DNA of 64,000 bases. It comes from KBS50 sp042434095 (lineage in GTDB: Bacteria; Actinomycetota; Actinomycetes; Mycobacteriales; Micromonosporaceae). Made by a program: the position numbers and the translations under genes. The notes beneath the pieces were generated by a model, which saw nothing but the letters and a program-made list of their open reading frames with translations, made no database searches and had not been told where the DNA came from. The stretch covers positions 496,001 to 560,000 of the forward strand of contig NZ_JBHLUE010000002.1 in the NCBI RefSeq assembly GCF_042434095.1, given 5' to 3'. Shown here in pieces: positions 16,758 to 24,969 of the stretch. Within the stretch, counting starts at the first letter, position 1. Every line of letters begins with the position of its first letter.

Positions 16758-17509
16758 GCGAGCGGGTTGGCAGCGTGCGGGTGGAGCGCCGGCCGGACCG
16801 GACCGTGGTCACGCTCGACCGGCCGGCCCGGCGCAACGCCATCGACGCGGAGATGGTCGCCGCGCTGCACGAGGTCTGCGCCGAGCTGGAGGCCGAGCCC
16901 CGGCTGCTGCTGCTGACCGGAGGGACCGACGGGATCTTCGCGGCGGGCGCCGACATCGGTCAGCTGCGCGAGCGGGGTGTTCGGGACGCGCTCGCGGCCA
17001 TCAATTCCGCGATCTTCGCCCGGATCCGGGCGCTGCCGCTGCCCACCGTGGCGGCCGTGGACGGGCCGGCGCTGGGCGGCGGCGCCGAGCTCGCGTACGC
17101 CTGCGACCTTCGGGTGTGTACGGCCCGGGCGGTGTTCGGCCAGCCCGAGGTGCGGTTGGGCATCATCGCCGGCGCTGGCGCCACGCACCGGCTGCCGGCG
17201 CTGGTCGGCGAGGCGCGCGCCAAGGAGCTGCTCTTCACCGGCCGGCGGGTGGAGGCGGCGGAGGCGCTCCGGATCGGCCTGGTCAATCGGGTGGTAGCGG
17301 AACCGGACGAGCTGCCGGCCGCCGCGCACGAGCTGCTCGACGAGATCGCGAAGGCCTCGTCGCTGGCCCTGCGGCTGACCAAGCTCGCCGTGGACGCGCC
17401 CGCGGCCGCGCATCCGCAGCTGGACCTGGTGAGCCAGGCGGTGCTGTTCACCGACGCGGAGAAGCACCGTCGGATGACCGAGTTCCTCGACCGGCGCCGG
17501 GACCGGTGA
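16754..17509 (+). CDS. Enoyl-CoA hydratase/isomerase family protein
   Basis: This is a 251-residue crotonase. The oxyanion-hole segments are FAAGADIGQL and GPALGGGAELAYACDLRV, and the C-terminal helix region includes EARAKELLFTGRRVEAAEALRIGLVNRVV. The second catalytic position lies in QPEVRLGIIAGAGATHRLP, where hydratases usually have Glu before the Gly-rich turn (PEVRLG...G), so hydratase activity is plausible but not certain. It is coupled to the dehydrogenase gene by a 4-bp overlap and would perform the preceding beta-oxidation step. Confidence 0.9.
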   Translation: MSERVGSVRVERRPDRTVVTLDRPARRNAIDAEMVAALHEVCAELEAEPRLLLLTGGTDGIFAAGADIGQLRERGVRDALAAINSAIFARIRALPLPTVAAVDGPALGGGAELAYACDLRVCTARAVFGQPEVRLGIIAGAGATHRLPALVGEARAKELLFTGRRVEAAEALRIGLVNRVVAEPDELPAAAHELLDEIAKASSLALRLTKLAVDAPAAAHPQLDLVSQAVLFTDAEKHRRMTEFLDRRRDR

Positions 17510-17536
17510 CCGCGCCGGTCCCGGCGATCGTGCGGG

Positions 17537-18895
17537 TCAGTGCCGGATCTGCACGCCCGCCGCGGTGAGCGCCTTGATGACCTGGGCCGACTCGCCGAAG
17601 CCGATCACGAGTACGGCGTCCGCGCCGAAGCTCTTGATCTCCTTGGCGCCGGCCGAGAAGTCCAGGGTCGACGTGGCGGGGTTCTCCGGCGGGTCGTAGG
17701 TCACCAGCTTGAGCTTGTCCTCCCCGATGCCGGCCTTCTCGAGCTCGGTGCGGACGTATCCCTGCAGGCCCTCGCCGTAGGCATCCTTCCGGGCGACCAG
17801 CGCGATCTTGTGTGGACCGTCCCGCAGGATCACATCGGCCAGGGCCCGACCCTGCAGGATGTCGGACGGAGCGGTCCGGAAGTAGAGGCCCTTGTCGTCG
17901 GGGCTGCTGAGGCCGGCGTCGGTGTTGCAGGGTGAGAACAGGACGATGCCCGCGGCCACCACGTCGGGCAGGACCGCCCGGGAGATGCCGGACGCGCCGG
18001 CCCCGATGATCACGTGTACGCCCGCGGCGATGTGCCTTGCCACGGTCTCCTTGGCGACCTTCGGGTTCGTCCCGTCGTCCCCGTCGATCCACTGCACCGG
18101 GTCGCCCAGCACCCCGCCCGCGGCGTTGACGTCCTTGATCGCCAGCTTCGCGCCGGCGATCAGCGGCGGGTAGGCGAGGGCCAGGTCACCGGTCTTCGGC
18201 AGCAGGCCGCCGATTTTCAGCGGGGACCCGTCCTTCTTGTCGTTCTTGCCGCCCTCCTGCTTCTTCGGCGCCGGCGGCGCGGCCGTGCTGGCCGCGGACT
18301 CGTCGCCGGCGCCCACGTACTCGGTCTTCCCGTCGTCGAGCTGGTCCGAGTCGTTGAAGTGCAGCGTTCCGTAGCTGGCCGTGGAGGGCTCGCCGGCCGC
18401 CGTGAAGCCGCCCCGGGTGAGCGACGCTCCCCGGTATTCGACGTCCACTCCGGACCGCGCCAGCTTGAGGCACTGGGCGGCCGAGTCGCAGCGCTCTCCG
18501 GTGAGGGTCACCCCGTTGATCTGCTGGGCGATCTTGGCCGGGTTGGTGGTGCCGGCCAGCTGGGCGGCGATCGAGCTGATCACCACGGCGTCGTACGTCT
18601 CGGCGGCGTAGAGGAAGTCGTTGAGCTTCGGATCCACGGTGCGCAGCCGGCTCTTGAAGTCCTGGGACAGCGGGGTGAGCGGGGTGGTGCCCTTCATCCC
18701 GGACAGCACGCCGGCCTGATCGGTGAACTCCTTGCCGAAGGAGTTCTGCATGTTGCCGTCCGTGCCGTAGAGCCGAACCTGAGGGGCGGGCGTGCCGGCC
18801 TCCTTGTCGTCCTTGTCGCCGCACGCGGTGGCGGTCAGCGCCAGGACGGCGCACGCGGTCAGCGCGACGCCCCGGGTCAGACGGGGAACAAGCAT
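17537..18895 (-). CDS. Lipoprotein with a circularly permuted LivJ-type periplasmic binding domain
   Basis: The ATG at 18895 gives a 452-residue lipoprotein with lipobox TATAC-G near residue 26. In LivJ/LivK proteins the order is N-lobe first, but here it is reversed. Residues about 37-200 (RLYGTDGNMQNSFGKEF, FLYAAETYDAVVI, YGTLHF) match the C-terminal third of the family. A Lys/Glu/Gly/Pro-rich linker (KKQEGGKNDKKDG) follows. The canonical N-terminal part comes next (LKIGGLLPKTGDLA, ADAVLVIGFGESAQV), and the chain stops at GVQIRH, exactly where the first segment would continue. Each part is present once. It is presumably an extracellular ligand binder. No permease or ATPase genes are adjacent. 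Confidence 0.85.
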   Translation of the reverse strand: MLVPRLTRGVALTACAVLALTATACGDKDDKEAGTPAPQVRLYGTDGNMQNSFGKEFTDQAGVLSGMKGTTPLTPLSQDFKSRLRTVDPKLNDFLYAAETYDAVVISSIAAQLAGTTNPAKIAQQINGVTLTGERCDSAAQCLKLARSGVDVEYRGASLTRGGFTAAGEPSTASYGTLHFNDSDQLDDGKTEYVGAGDESAASTAAPPAPKKQEGGKNDKKDGSPLKIGGLLPKTGDLALAYPPLIAGAKLAIKDVNAAGGVLGDPVQWIDGDDGTNPKVAKETVARHIAAGVHVIIGAGASGISRAVLPDVVAAGIVLFSPCNTDAGLSSPDDKGLYFRTAPSDILQGRALADVILRDGPHKIALVARKDAYGEGLQGYVRTELEKAGIGEDKLKLVTYDPPENPATSTLDFSAGAKEIKSFGADAVLVIGFGESAQVIKALTAAGVQIRH

Positions 18896-19053
18896 GGGTC
18901 CGTCCTTTCTCCCCTGAAGTCCGGTGCGCACCATAGCGTGCCGAAGCGGTCGGGTGTGATAGAGGCCGCAGGGAAGTTTCGACGCCCACTCGGGCCGCGC
19001 CCGACCGGACGGTTCCGCTGCGCGGGTTGACGGGGAGGAATACTGTTCGGCAC

Positions 19054-19440
19054 GTGACGGATCTGCCTCCGGAAACCCTCGACGACGCCGCCGCCGTGCT
19101 GCGCTCGGCCCTGTCCGGCGACACCGCCGCCGTGGAGGGCGCCTTCGACGCCGTGCTGGACCGGTCCGGGGTGGTCGGGGCGTACGACGTGGCCTGGTGC
19201 CTGGCCGCCGCCATGGTGCCCGCCGAGGCGCCCAGCGGGTCCTGGACGCTGGACTTCCCCGGCATCGAGCAGGCCCGGTACGACGCGCGGTGGGTGGCCC
19301 GGTTCGTCAGCGCGTACGCCAACTGTGACGTGCCCACCGCCGAGGCGCTGTTCGGCGCGGCGCTGGCCGACGGACAGCTGCCGGACTGCCTGCTGACCCT
19401 GGCCGGCTCCGCCGGGGCCACCCTGCGCCGCCGGACGTAA
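19054..19440 (+). CDS. Hypothetical protein, 128 residues
   Basis: The GTG start gives MTDLPPETLDDAAAVLRSALSG. The sequence is helical and acidic, with no signal peptide. GGAGG lies 16 bp upstream, farther than usual, so the start is uncertain. A TTG at 19027 would add nine codons. I do not recognise the family. The TAA stop codon is the first three bases of a copy of the 53-bp repeat, so the repeat may have supplied the stop. Confidence 0.65.
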   Translation: MTDLPPETLDDAAAVLRSALSGDTAAVEGAFDAVLDRSGVVGAYDVAWCLAAAMVPAEAPSGSWTLDFPGIEQARYDARWVARFVSAYANCDVPTAEALFGAALADGQLPDCLLTLAGSAGATLRRRT

Positions 19441-19490
19441 GGAAGGGCCCCTTCCTATCGTTTTCGGTATAGGAAGGGCCCCCGGTTAAC
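19438..19490 (+). repeat. 53-bp interspersed hairpin repeat, copy 1
   Basis: This copy reads TAAGGAAGGGCCCCTTCC, then TATCGTTTTCGGTATAGG, then AAGGGCCCCCGGTTAAC. The two ends form an imperfect inverted repeat of about 22 bp around a T-rich loop. It begins with the TAA stop of the preceding gene. Other copies are at 30008, 32312 and 33440. It may act as a terminator and looks like a small MITE-like element. Confidence 0.85.
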
Positions 19491-19534
19491 CGCGCGGTGG
19501 CCCGGCCGCCGCCCCGGCCGGGTCGCCCGGGTGC

Positions 19535-19984
19535 TCAGTAGGCGGTGTCGGAGATCAGCGGGTCGTACTGGAAAAAGTTGTTCGAGAAGCGGACCCGGAA
19601 GTGCGCGCCGTCCCGCACGTTCGTTGCCACGACGTAGAAGCCCGACTTCGCGGGCAGGTAGGTCCAGTAGTTGCAGTTGTTGGTCTTGTCGACGAAGACC
19701 ACGCAGGCGTTGGTGCTGAACACGCTGTCGTTGCGCACGTTGATGTCGAGACAGCGGGTCGAGGCGGTGAAGGTGCCCACCTCACCGCCCCAGCCACCCT
19801 GCTGGAACACCCGGTGGGCGGCGCCGTCGTAGCAGCCGGCGAGGGTGGCGGCGGCCAGGTTGGCGCCGCCGGATTCGAGGTCCGGTGCGGCCTGCGAGGC
19901 CTGCGCGGCCTGCGGGAAGAGTGCCATCGTGGTGACCAGGGGCAGGGCCGCGCCCAGCAGCACCCGGGCGGAGGATGGGGACAT
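19535..19984 (-). CDS. Secreted protein of unknown function
   Basis: The 149-residue product begins MSPSSARVLLGAALPLVTTM with a signal peptide probably cleaved after AQASQA. The mature part of about 115 residues contains four cysteines (AGCYDG, TRCLDI, NACVVF, NNCNYW), compatible with two disulfides. Many aromatic and beta-forming residues suggest a small extracellular beta-sandwich. I do not recognise the family. GGAGG is 4 bp upstream of the ATG. Confidence 0.75.
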   Translation of the reverse strand: MSPSSARVLLGAALPLVTTMALFPQAAQASQAAPDLESGGANLAAATLAGCYDGAAHRVFQQGGWGGEVGTFTASTRCLDINVRNDSVFSTNACVVFVDKTNNCNYWTYLPAKSGFYVVATNVRDGAHFRVRFSNNFFQYDPLISDTAY

Positions 19985-20084
19985 GGTGCCTCCGAGTGGG
20001 GAAGGGTCAAAACATCGATGATCATATCTTTTCGCGCGGCGCTGCGGCAGCCCCTCGTCGCACCCACGTGGTAGTTGTGGTGCC

Positions 20085-20798
20085 ATGTCGGACGCGATCC
20101 TGGACAAGGTACGCAAGTTGCTGGCCAAGGCCGAGGACCCCGGTTGCACGGCCGAGGAGGCGGCGGCGTTCACGGCCAAGGCCACCGACCTGATCGCCCG
20201 GTACGGGGTGGACCGGGCGCTGCTCGCCGCCCGCAACCCGGAGACCGACCCGGTCGGCGACCGGGTGCTCGAGATGCTGCCGCCGTACGCGCTGGACAAG
20301 GCGGGACTGCTGGCCGGGGTGGCCGGTTCGCTGCGCTGCCGGTCGGTCCGCCGCCGGTCCGGACCGGGTCGCTTCGACATGCACCTGTTCGGCTTCACCA
20401 GCGACCTGGATCGCGCCGAGCTGCTCTTCACGTCGCTGCTCGTGCAGGCCGCGCACGGGCTCGCCGGGACGCCCGTGCCGCTCGACGAGCATCCCGCGGC
20501 ATTCCGCCGATCCTGGCTGGCCGGCTTCACGGCCGCTGTGGCCCACCGGCTGCGCGCGGCCGAGACGGCCGCCGCGGAGGACTCTGGCAAGGCGCCGACG
20601 ATGGCCTTGGTGCTGGCCGACCGCTCCGGCCGGGTGGACCGGCGACTGGCCGAGGCCTACCCGCGGACCAGCACGGCGGGCGCCCGACGGCTGGTGGGCG
20701 GCGGCAGGGGACTCGGCATCGCGGCCGGCCGCCGGGCCGACCTGGGTGACCCACGGCTCACCGGATCGGCCGGCGGGCGCCGCGGCGTGACGGGCTGA
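20085..20798 (+). CDS. DUF2786 domain protein
   Basis: The N-terminus ILDKVRKLLAKAEDPGCTAEEAAAFTAKATDLIARYGVD is the DUF2786 signature, a helical domain often seen in phage and actinobacterial proteins. The remaining part of the 237 residues (LFGFTSDLDRAELLFTSLLVQA, HRLRAAETAA) is typical of the longer actinobacterial members. Function unknown. No membrane segments are seen. Confidence 0.8.
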   Translation: MSDAILDKVRKLLAKAEDPGCTAEEAAAFTAKATDLIARYGVDRALLAARNPETDPVGDRVLEMLPPYALDKAGLLAGVAGSLRCRSVRRRSGPGRFDMHLFGFTSDLDRAELLFTSLLVQAAHGLAGTPVPLDEHPAAFRRSWLAGFTAAVAHRLRAAETAAAEDSGKAPTMALVLADRSGRVDRRLAEAYPRTSTAGARRLVGGGRGLGIAAGRRADLGDPRLTGSAGGRRGVTG

Positions 20799-20816
20799 TC
20801 GCCCGGCCAACCGCCG

Positions 20817-21326
20817 TCAGGGCACCCGCAACATGTCGGCGTACCGGCCGAGCAGCTCCTGCCAGCCGGCGGTCAGCGCCTGCAGGTAACCCTGCGCGTC
20901 GTCGCCGTGCCGGTCGAAGCCGCGGTGGTCGAGCTCCACCAGGGTCCGCACGTCGCCATCGGGGACGAACCGCACCTCGATCTCGCTGGCCTGGCCCGGG
21001 TCCGGCACCGGCACCCGGTCGGGACCGATCTGCCAGGTGAGCACCAGGCGCTGCGGCGGGTCCCAGACCAGCACCCGGCCGAAGTCCGTCCGGAAGCCGT
21101 GCGGCCCGATCTCGTACGCCATCCCGTCCGGCCGCGGCTCGATGCCGATGTCCGCCAGCGCGGCGGGCCCGGACCAGGTGTACTCCCGTACCCACCAGTC
21201 GGCGAACCGTTCGGTGAACGCCGCGAAGGCGATCGCCGGCGGCACCGGCACGTGAATCCGGCAGTGCAGGGAGAAATCGGCGGCGTCCGGCCGGACCTCG
21301 GGGAGTTTGATGGCGCCCTGTCCCAT
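20817..21326 (-). CDS. SRPBCC / AHSA1-like protein
   Basis: The 169-residue protein has the START-like ligand-pocket fold of the AHSA1 family: VPPAIAFAAFTERFADWW, GRVLVWDPPQRLVLTWQI, EIEVRFVPDGDVRTLVELDHRGF and a closing helix, YLQALTAGWQELLGRYADML. Such proteins bind hydrophobic ligands, but no ligand can be named. The ATG beginning MGQGAIKLPEV was chosen. Upstream codons have no family support. Confidence 0.85.
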   Translation of the reverse strand: MGQGAIKLPEVRPDAADFSLHCRIHVPVPPAIAFAAFTERFADWWVREYTWSGPAALADIGIEPRPDGMAYEIGPHGFRTDFGRVLVWDPPQRLVLTWQIGPDRVPVPDPGQASEIEVRFVPDGDVRTLVELDHRGFDRHGDDAQGYLQALTAGWQELLGRYADMLRVP

Positions 21327-21396
21327 AGGCCCGGACCATACCGGCCGGTTCTGGGAAGTTACACCTTGGCGATCATTTCGGAACGACAACGGCGGC

Positions 21397-21783
21397 TCAG
21401 GAAACCTTGGCGACGATCTCCACGAGGTTGCCGTCCGGGTCCCGCAGCAGCGCGTTGCGGTTGCTGTTGCCGGAGTCGCGCGGCGGCCGGACCGCCGGCG
21501 CCCCGGCCGCGGTCAGCATCGCGAAGGCCGCGTCGACGTCCCGGGTCCACACCACCAGCGCCATGGCGGGCCGGCCGGGTTCGGCGGTCACCCCGTGCGC
21601 CCGGGCGGCCGCCTCGACCGTGCCGAGCCCCAGGGTGAAGCCGTCGAGCCGCAATTCGACGTGCTCCGGGACCCCCTCGGTGGGCGTCCGGAACGTCTCG
21701 GCGAACCCGAGCAGGTCGCGGTAGAACCGGATCGCCGCCTCGATGTCGGCGGTGTACACGTTGACGAGTGCCGATTCGAACAT
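21397..21783 (-). CDS. VOC (glyoxalase/bleomycin-resistance superfamily) protein
   Basis: The 128-residue protein has the paired beta-alpha-beta-beta-beta halves of the VOC fold: LVNVYTADIEAAIRFYRDLLGF, then the repeat around VVWTRDVDAAFAMLTAAGAP, ending DPDGNLVEIV. Several metal-ligand positions of glyoxalase I are not conserved, so a specific activity cannot be assigned. Confidence 0.85.
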   Translation of the reverse strand: MFESALVNVYTADIEAAIRFYRDLLGFAETFRTPTEGVPEHVELRLDGFTLGLGTVEAAARAHGVTAEPGRPAMALVVWTRDVDAAFAMLTAAGAPAVRPPRDSGNSNRNALLRDPDGNLVEIVAKVS

Positions 21784-21834
21784 GCGTACACCCTAGCGGC
21801 GGTAGAGCTGCGGCAGGGGCCCGGGCACAAGCAA

Positions 21835-21868
21835 GAGCGCCGACCGGCGTTTCCGCTGGTCGGCGCTC
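21835..21868 (-). terminator. Terminator of the tRNA cluster
   Basis: GAGCGCCGACC and GGTCGGCGCTC form a perfect 11-bp stem with a 12-nt loop. It lies about 25 bp beyond the 3' end of tRNA-Phe and is followed on the minus strand by TTGCTTGT. Confidence 0.7.
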
Positions 21869-21891
21869 TAATAGCCCGGCGAAAGGCTATG

Positions 21892-21965
21892 TGGCCAGGG
21901 GCGGGGTCGAACCGCCGACCTTCCGATTTTCAGTCGGACGCTCGTACCAACTGAGCTACCTGGCC
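21892..21965 (-). tRNA. tRNA-Phe (GAA)
   Basis: The 74-nt cloverleaf has acceptor arms GGCCAGG and CCTGGCC, D-arm AGCTCAGTTGGTACGAGC, anticodon loop CTGAAAA and T-arm GGTTCGACC. CCA is not encoded. It is the last of three tRNAs in one orientation. Confidence 0.96.
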
Positions 21966-22037
21966 GGGTTTGCTCGGGTCATGCTACCCGCTTGGCGGGC
22001 CGGCCGCCGAACGGGTTGCTGCACCCGTAAACGCAAA

Positions 22038-22062
22038 CCGCCGCGCGATGATCGCGCGGCGG
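22038..22062. other. Strong hairpin between tRNA-Asp and tRNA-Phe
   Basis: CCGCCGCGCGAT and ATCGCGCGGCGG are a perfect 12-bp inverted repeat separated by one base, in the spacer of the tRNA cluster. It could be a processing or attenuation structure. No U-rich tract follows. Confidence 0.5.
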
Positions 22063-22073
22063 TCGGCGCTGTG

Positions 22074-22147
22074 CGGTCCTGACGGGACTTGAACCCGCGA
22101 CCTCCGCCTTGACAGGGCGGCGAGCACTCCAACTGCTCCACAGGACC
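22074..22147 (-). tRNA. tRNA-Asp (GTC)
   Basis: The 74-nt cloverleaf has acceptor GGTCCTG paired with CAGGACC, anticodon loop CTGTCAA within stem CCGCC/GGCGG, and T-arm GGGTTCAAGTCCC. CCA is not encoded. Confidence 0.96.
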
Positions 22148-22175
22148 TTGCTGACCGGCTGGGCCGGGTGTTGCG

Positions 22176-22248
22176 TGCCCCCAACGGGATTCGAACCCGT
22201 GCTACCGCCTTGAAAGGGCGGCGTCCTGGGCCGCTAGACGATGAGGGC
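22176..22248 (-). tRNA. tRNA-Glu (TTC)
   Basis: The 73-nt cloverleaf has acceptor GCCCTCA paired with TGGGGGC (one G-U pair), anticodon loop CTTTCAA within stem CCGCC/GGCGG, and T-arm CGGGTTCGAATCCCG. It is first in the Glu-Asp-Phe array, an order common in actinobacteria. Confidence 0.96.
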
Positions 22249-22399
22249 GGCCCCGCAATCATTGCACATGTTGCACATGACAACTCAGCGGCTGTGCTCC
22301 CATCCGGCCCCGCCGGAAGCTTGGAAAGCATACGTGATGCCCCGCCGCCCGACCAAACCGGTACCCCCGAAGCCGGGGGCACCGGTCGCCGCGCGGCGC

Positions 22400-23266
22400 T
22401 CAGCGGAGCTGGACGAGGCCGTACCGCTGCTTGAGCCAGGGGATGACCGCCGGGCAGGCGGCGACGGTCCCGCTGCGGTTCCCGCCGCCGTCGTGCATCA
22501 GCACGATGGCCCCGGGGTGGGCGTGGTGCTCGACGCTGGCCACGATCGCGGCCTTGCCCGGGCTGCGCCAGTCCTGCGGGTCGACGGCCCAGTGCAGCGG
22601 GCTCATCCCCAGCTCCTTGACCACGGCCAGTTCCGGGGTCGTCCACTCGCCGCCGGGCTGCCGGAAGAACTTGATCGGCGCGCCCGGCGCGGCCTTGTGG
22701 ATCGCGTCGTTGGTCCGCAGGAGGTCGGCGCGGATCGCGGCCGGCGACTGCCGGCCGAGCCGCAGATCGTGCGACCAGCTGTGGTTGCACAGCGTGTGGC
22801 CCTCGCGGACGATCCGGGCGACCAGCTGCGGATATTCCTGTGCCTTCACCCCGATCAGGCAGAACGTGGCCTTTACCTGGGCGGACTTCAGGTAATCCAA
22901 CACCCTGGGGGTCCAGGTCGGCTGGGGGCCGTCGTCGAAGGTGAGCGCGACGGCCCGTACCCCGGTCGAGTGGCGGGCGGCTCGAATGGCCGCCAGGTCC
23001 GGCTTGGTCGGTCCGGGCCGACTCACGGTCTTTGGCGGCGCGGCCGGCTTGCCGCCGGGCTTGGCCGGCTTGCCACCGGGCTTGGCCGGCGGCCGGGCGG
23101 CCGTGGGGCTCGGCGCCGCACCGGCGCCGGCCTGGCCGGCCCGGCCGTGGCTCGCCGTCGCGGTCGGGCCATGGGTCGGCGCGGGTCCCGGTCCGCCGTC
23201 TCCACCACAGGCTCCGGCGAAGAGCGCCAGGAGCAGGAGCAGCGCGACCGGAGCGCGATTAGGCAT
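22400..23266 (-). CDS. Lipoprotein polysaccharide deacetylase (NodB domain)
   Basis: The 288-residue protein starts MPNRAPVALLLLLALFAGAC, a lipoprotein signal with the Cys at about residue 20. A disordered Pro/Ala/Gly-rich linker with KPGGKPAKPGGKP repeats runs to about residue 85. The NodB homology domain follows: VALTFDDGPQP (catalytic Asp and metal Asp), HTLCNHSWSHDLRL (metal His pair), RQPGGEWT, LHWAVDPQDWR and IVLMHDGGG. It likely removes N-acetyl groups from peptidoglycan or another cell-wall glycan outside the membrane. An in-frame TTG one codon upstream is an unlikely start. Confidence 0.9.
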   Translation of the reverse strand: MPNRAPVALLLLLALFAGACGGDGGPGPAPTHGPTATASHGRAGQAGAGAAPSPTAARPPAKPGGKPAKPGGKPAAPPKTVSRPGPTKPDLAAIRAARHSTGVRAVALTFDDGPQPTWTPRVLDYLKSAQVKATFCLIGVKAQEYPQLVARIVREGHTLCNHSWSHDLRLGRQSPAAIRADLLRTNDAIHKAAPGAPIKFFRQPGGEWTTPELAVVKELGMSPLHWAVDPQDWRSPGKAAIVASVEHHAHPGAIVLMHDGGGNRSGTVAACPAVIPWLKQRYGLVQLR

Positions 23267-23405
23267 CAACGTCTCCGAGGGGGTATCGGAAGCTCGGCGA
23301 AACGGACGTTAGCGCATCGATGCCGCCCGTGTCTGCCTCGGATTCGTCACCGGGCGGCTCACCTGCGCTTGCTCCGTCCGCACGAGGTGCGGGGTCCAGT
23401 CGAGG

Positions 23406-24374
23406 TTAGCCGGCCGCCGGCCGGTCGGTCGAGTCGCGTACCGCGGTGGTGAGGCTGACGGCCTGGGCGAGGTCGCCCGGCCGGACCACGCCCGGCGGCA
23501 GCGTCTCGGGACGCCATCCGGGTCCGGCCGCCAGCAGCAGCAGCGGGCGGTGCGGACCGGCCAGCACCTCGGCCAGCTGGGCCGGATCCGACGTGGCGCG
23601 GTCGTGCGACCAGACCACCACGGCCACCGGACCGGTCCGGGCGATGGCCCGGACCAGCGCGGCCGGCGGGACCCGGGCGCCGAGCATCCGGCACGGCACG
23701 CCGGCCTCGGCGAGCGCCGCGGCAAGCGCCTCCAGCGGCAGCGTGTGCTGCTCCTCGTCGGCGCAGGCGAGCAGGATCTGCGGCGCTCCGCCGGCGGCGC
23801 CCGGCCGGGGCACCGCGGAGAACGCCTCGGAGATCGACCGGCTGAGCAGGTGTTCGACCTCGATGAGCCCGCCCCCGGTGAGGTGCCGCAGGCCGATCCC
23901 GGCCAGGACGGGCCGCAGCAGCCGATCCCAGGAGTCCACCACGCCCCGGGCGGAGATCGCCCGGTCGATGGCGGACCGCACGCCGGTCTGGTCCAGCCGC
24001 ATGGCGGCCCGGGCCAGTCCCTGGGCGGCCGGTCCGGACCGGCCCAGCGGGATGGACGGCCCGGGCGCGGCGGCGCGGGCCCCGGACCGGCGCCGTCCGG
24101 ACGGCGTACCGGCGCCGGACCGCGAGCCGTCCGGCTCGTACGGGTTGGGCACCCGGCGGGCCCAGCGGGCGGCCTCGGCCGGACTCACCCCGTCCGCGGT
24201 GAGCCGGCGCATGATCTCGAGCCGGGCCAGGTCCTCCGCCGTGTAGCGCCGGTGGTGGCCCGGGACGTGCTGGCTCGGGCCGAGGCCGTAGCGCTGATGC
24301 CAGGTCCGGAGCGTGGTGACCGCCACACCGAGCCGGCGGGCCACCACGCCCGCGCTCAGCACCTCATCGGCCAC
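23406..24374 (-). CDS. litR: LitR/CarH-type MerR regulator with B12-binding domain
   Basis: The 322-residue protein begins with a MerR helix-turn-helix (VLSAGVVARRLGVAVTTLRTWHQRYGL and HHRRYTAEDLARLEIMRRL). After a disordered linker comes a cobalamin-binding module like that of CarH/LitR photoreceptors. Its helical half contains IEVEHLLSRS, matching the Glu-His lid motif whose His can be the upper cobalt ligand. The Rossmann half has LLACADEEQHTLPL, close to the E-x-H-x2-G B12 signature but with Pro replacing Gly. The Trp normally ten residues before EH appears to be His. The GTG start overlaps the idi stop by 11 bp, making it last in the crtE-crtI-idi operon. I infer light- and B12-dependent repression of carotenoid genes. 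Confidence 0.85.
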   Translation of the reverse strand: MADEVLSAGVVARRLGVAVTTLRTWHQRYGLGPSQHVPGHHRRYTAEDLARLEIMRRLTADGVSPAEAARWARRVPNPYEPDGSRSGAGTPSGRRRSGARAAAPGPSIPLGRSGPAAQGLARAAMRLDQTGVRSAIDRAISARGVVDSWDRLLRPVLAGIGLRHLTGGGLIEVEHLLSRSISEAFSAVPRPGAAGGAPQILLACADEEQHTLPLEALAAALAEAGVPCRMLGARVPPAALVRAIARTGPVAVVVWSHDRATSDPAQLAEVLAGPHRPLLLLAAGPGWRPETLPPGVVRPGDLAQAVSLTTAVRDSTDRPAAG

Positions 24375-24969
24375 CCGACCGCTCCACCACCTCGCCGGAC
24401 AGTTCCACACCGGTCCGTTCCGGGCCGGCGGGCCCAGCGGACCGGAGCAGCTGCTGGAGGACCCCGGAGAACCACGGCGCGTACGCGTCGGGCCGGGCGG
24501 CCAGGTCGGCCGCCACCTCCGTCGGATCCACCCAGCGGACCTCCGCCACCTCGTCCGGATCGGGATCGGCCTCGATCCCGGCCGGCGCCTCGGCGCGCAG
24601 CACGTGGTCGTACTCGAACTCCACCCGACCGGTGGCCGGGTCGTCCGCGCGGTACAGATGGACCCCGCACTCGGTCAGCGCGGCCGGCGGGAGGCCCAGC
24701 TCCTCGCCGAGGCGGCGGTTGGCCGCCTCGGCCAGCGGCTCCTCCGGCGCCGGGTGGCCGCAGCAGGAGTTGGCCCAGCGCAGCGGGAAGCGGGTCTTCC
24801 GTGCCGACCGGCGCTGCAGCAGCAGCCGCCCGTCGCCGTCGACCAGGAACACCGAGAAGGCCCGGTGCAGCCGGCCGGGTGGCTCGTGCGCCGCGCGCAC
24901 ACTGGTCTCGCCCACCGGCGTACCGTACTCGTCGACCAGCTCGACGAGGTGATCCTCCCGGGACGTCAT
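24364..24969 (-). CDS. idi: Isopentenyl-diphosphate delta-isomerase, type I
   Basis: The 201-residue Nudix-fold enzyme interconverts IPP and DMAPP, feeding the prenyl synthase encoded two genes upstream. Visible features are LHRAFSVFLVDGDGRLLLQRR, the catalytic Cys in NSCCGHP, and the Nudix-like helix EEPLAEAANRRLGEELGL with metal-binding Glu residues. HLYRADDPATGRVEFEYDHVL follows. The ATG overlaps the crtI stop by 4 bp. A C-terminal tail of about 25 residues is variable. Confidence 0.93.
   Translation of the reverse strand: MTSREDHLVELVDEYGTPVGETSVRAAHEPPGRLHRAFSVFLVDGDGRLLLQRRSARKTRFPLRWANSCCGHPAPEEPLAEAANRRLGEELGLPPAALTECGVHLYRADDPATGRVEFEYDHVLRAEAPAGIEADPDPDEVAEVRWVDPTEVAADLAARPDAYAPWFSGVLQQLLRSAGPAGPERTGVELSGEVVERSGGR

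Noticed and set aside
16754..17509. The two crotonases (16754 and 31531) as duplicates of one gene
   Set aside because: Their active-site segments differ clearly (RLGIIAGAGATHRLP versus GVPLIDGGTVRLPRL), and neighbours are unrelated, so they are different subfamilies.
19438..19490. The 53-bp hairpins as ordinary rho-independent terminators only
   Set aside because: Similarity extends beyond the stem into loop and ends, and one copy lies inside a coding sequence, which argues for a repeated element rather than independent terminators.
22241..23452. 403-codon plus-strand frame opposite the polysaccharide deacetylase gene
   Set aside because: The opposite strand encodes a complete NodB domain with lipoprotein signal. 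The plus frame is His/Gly/Arg-rich and has no domain.
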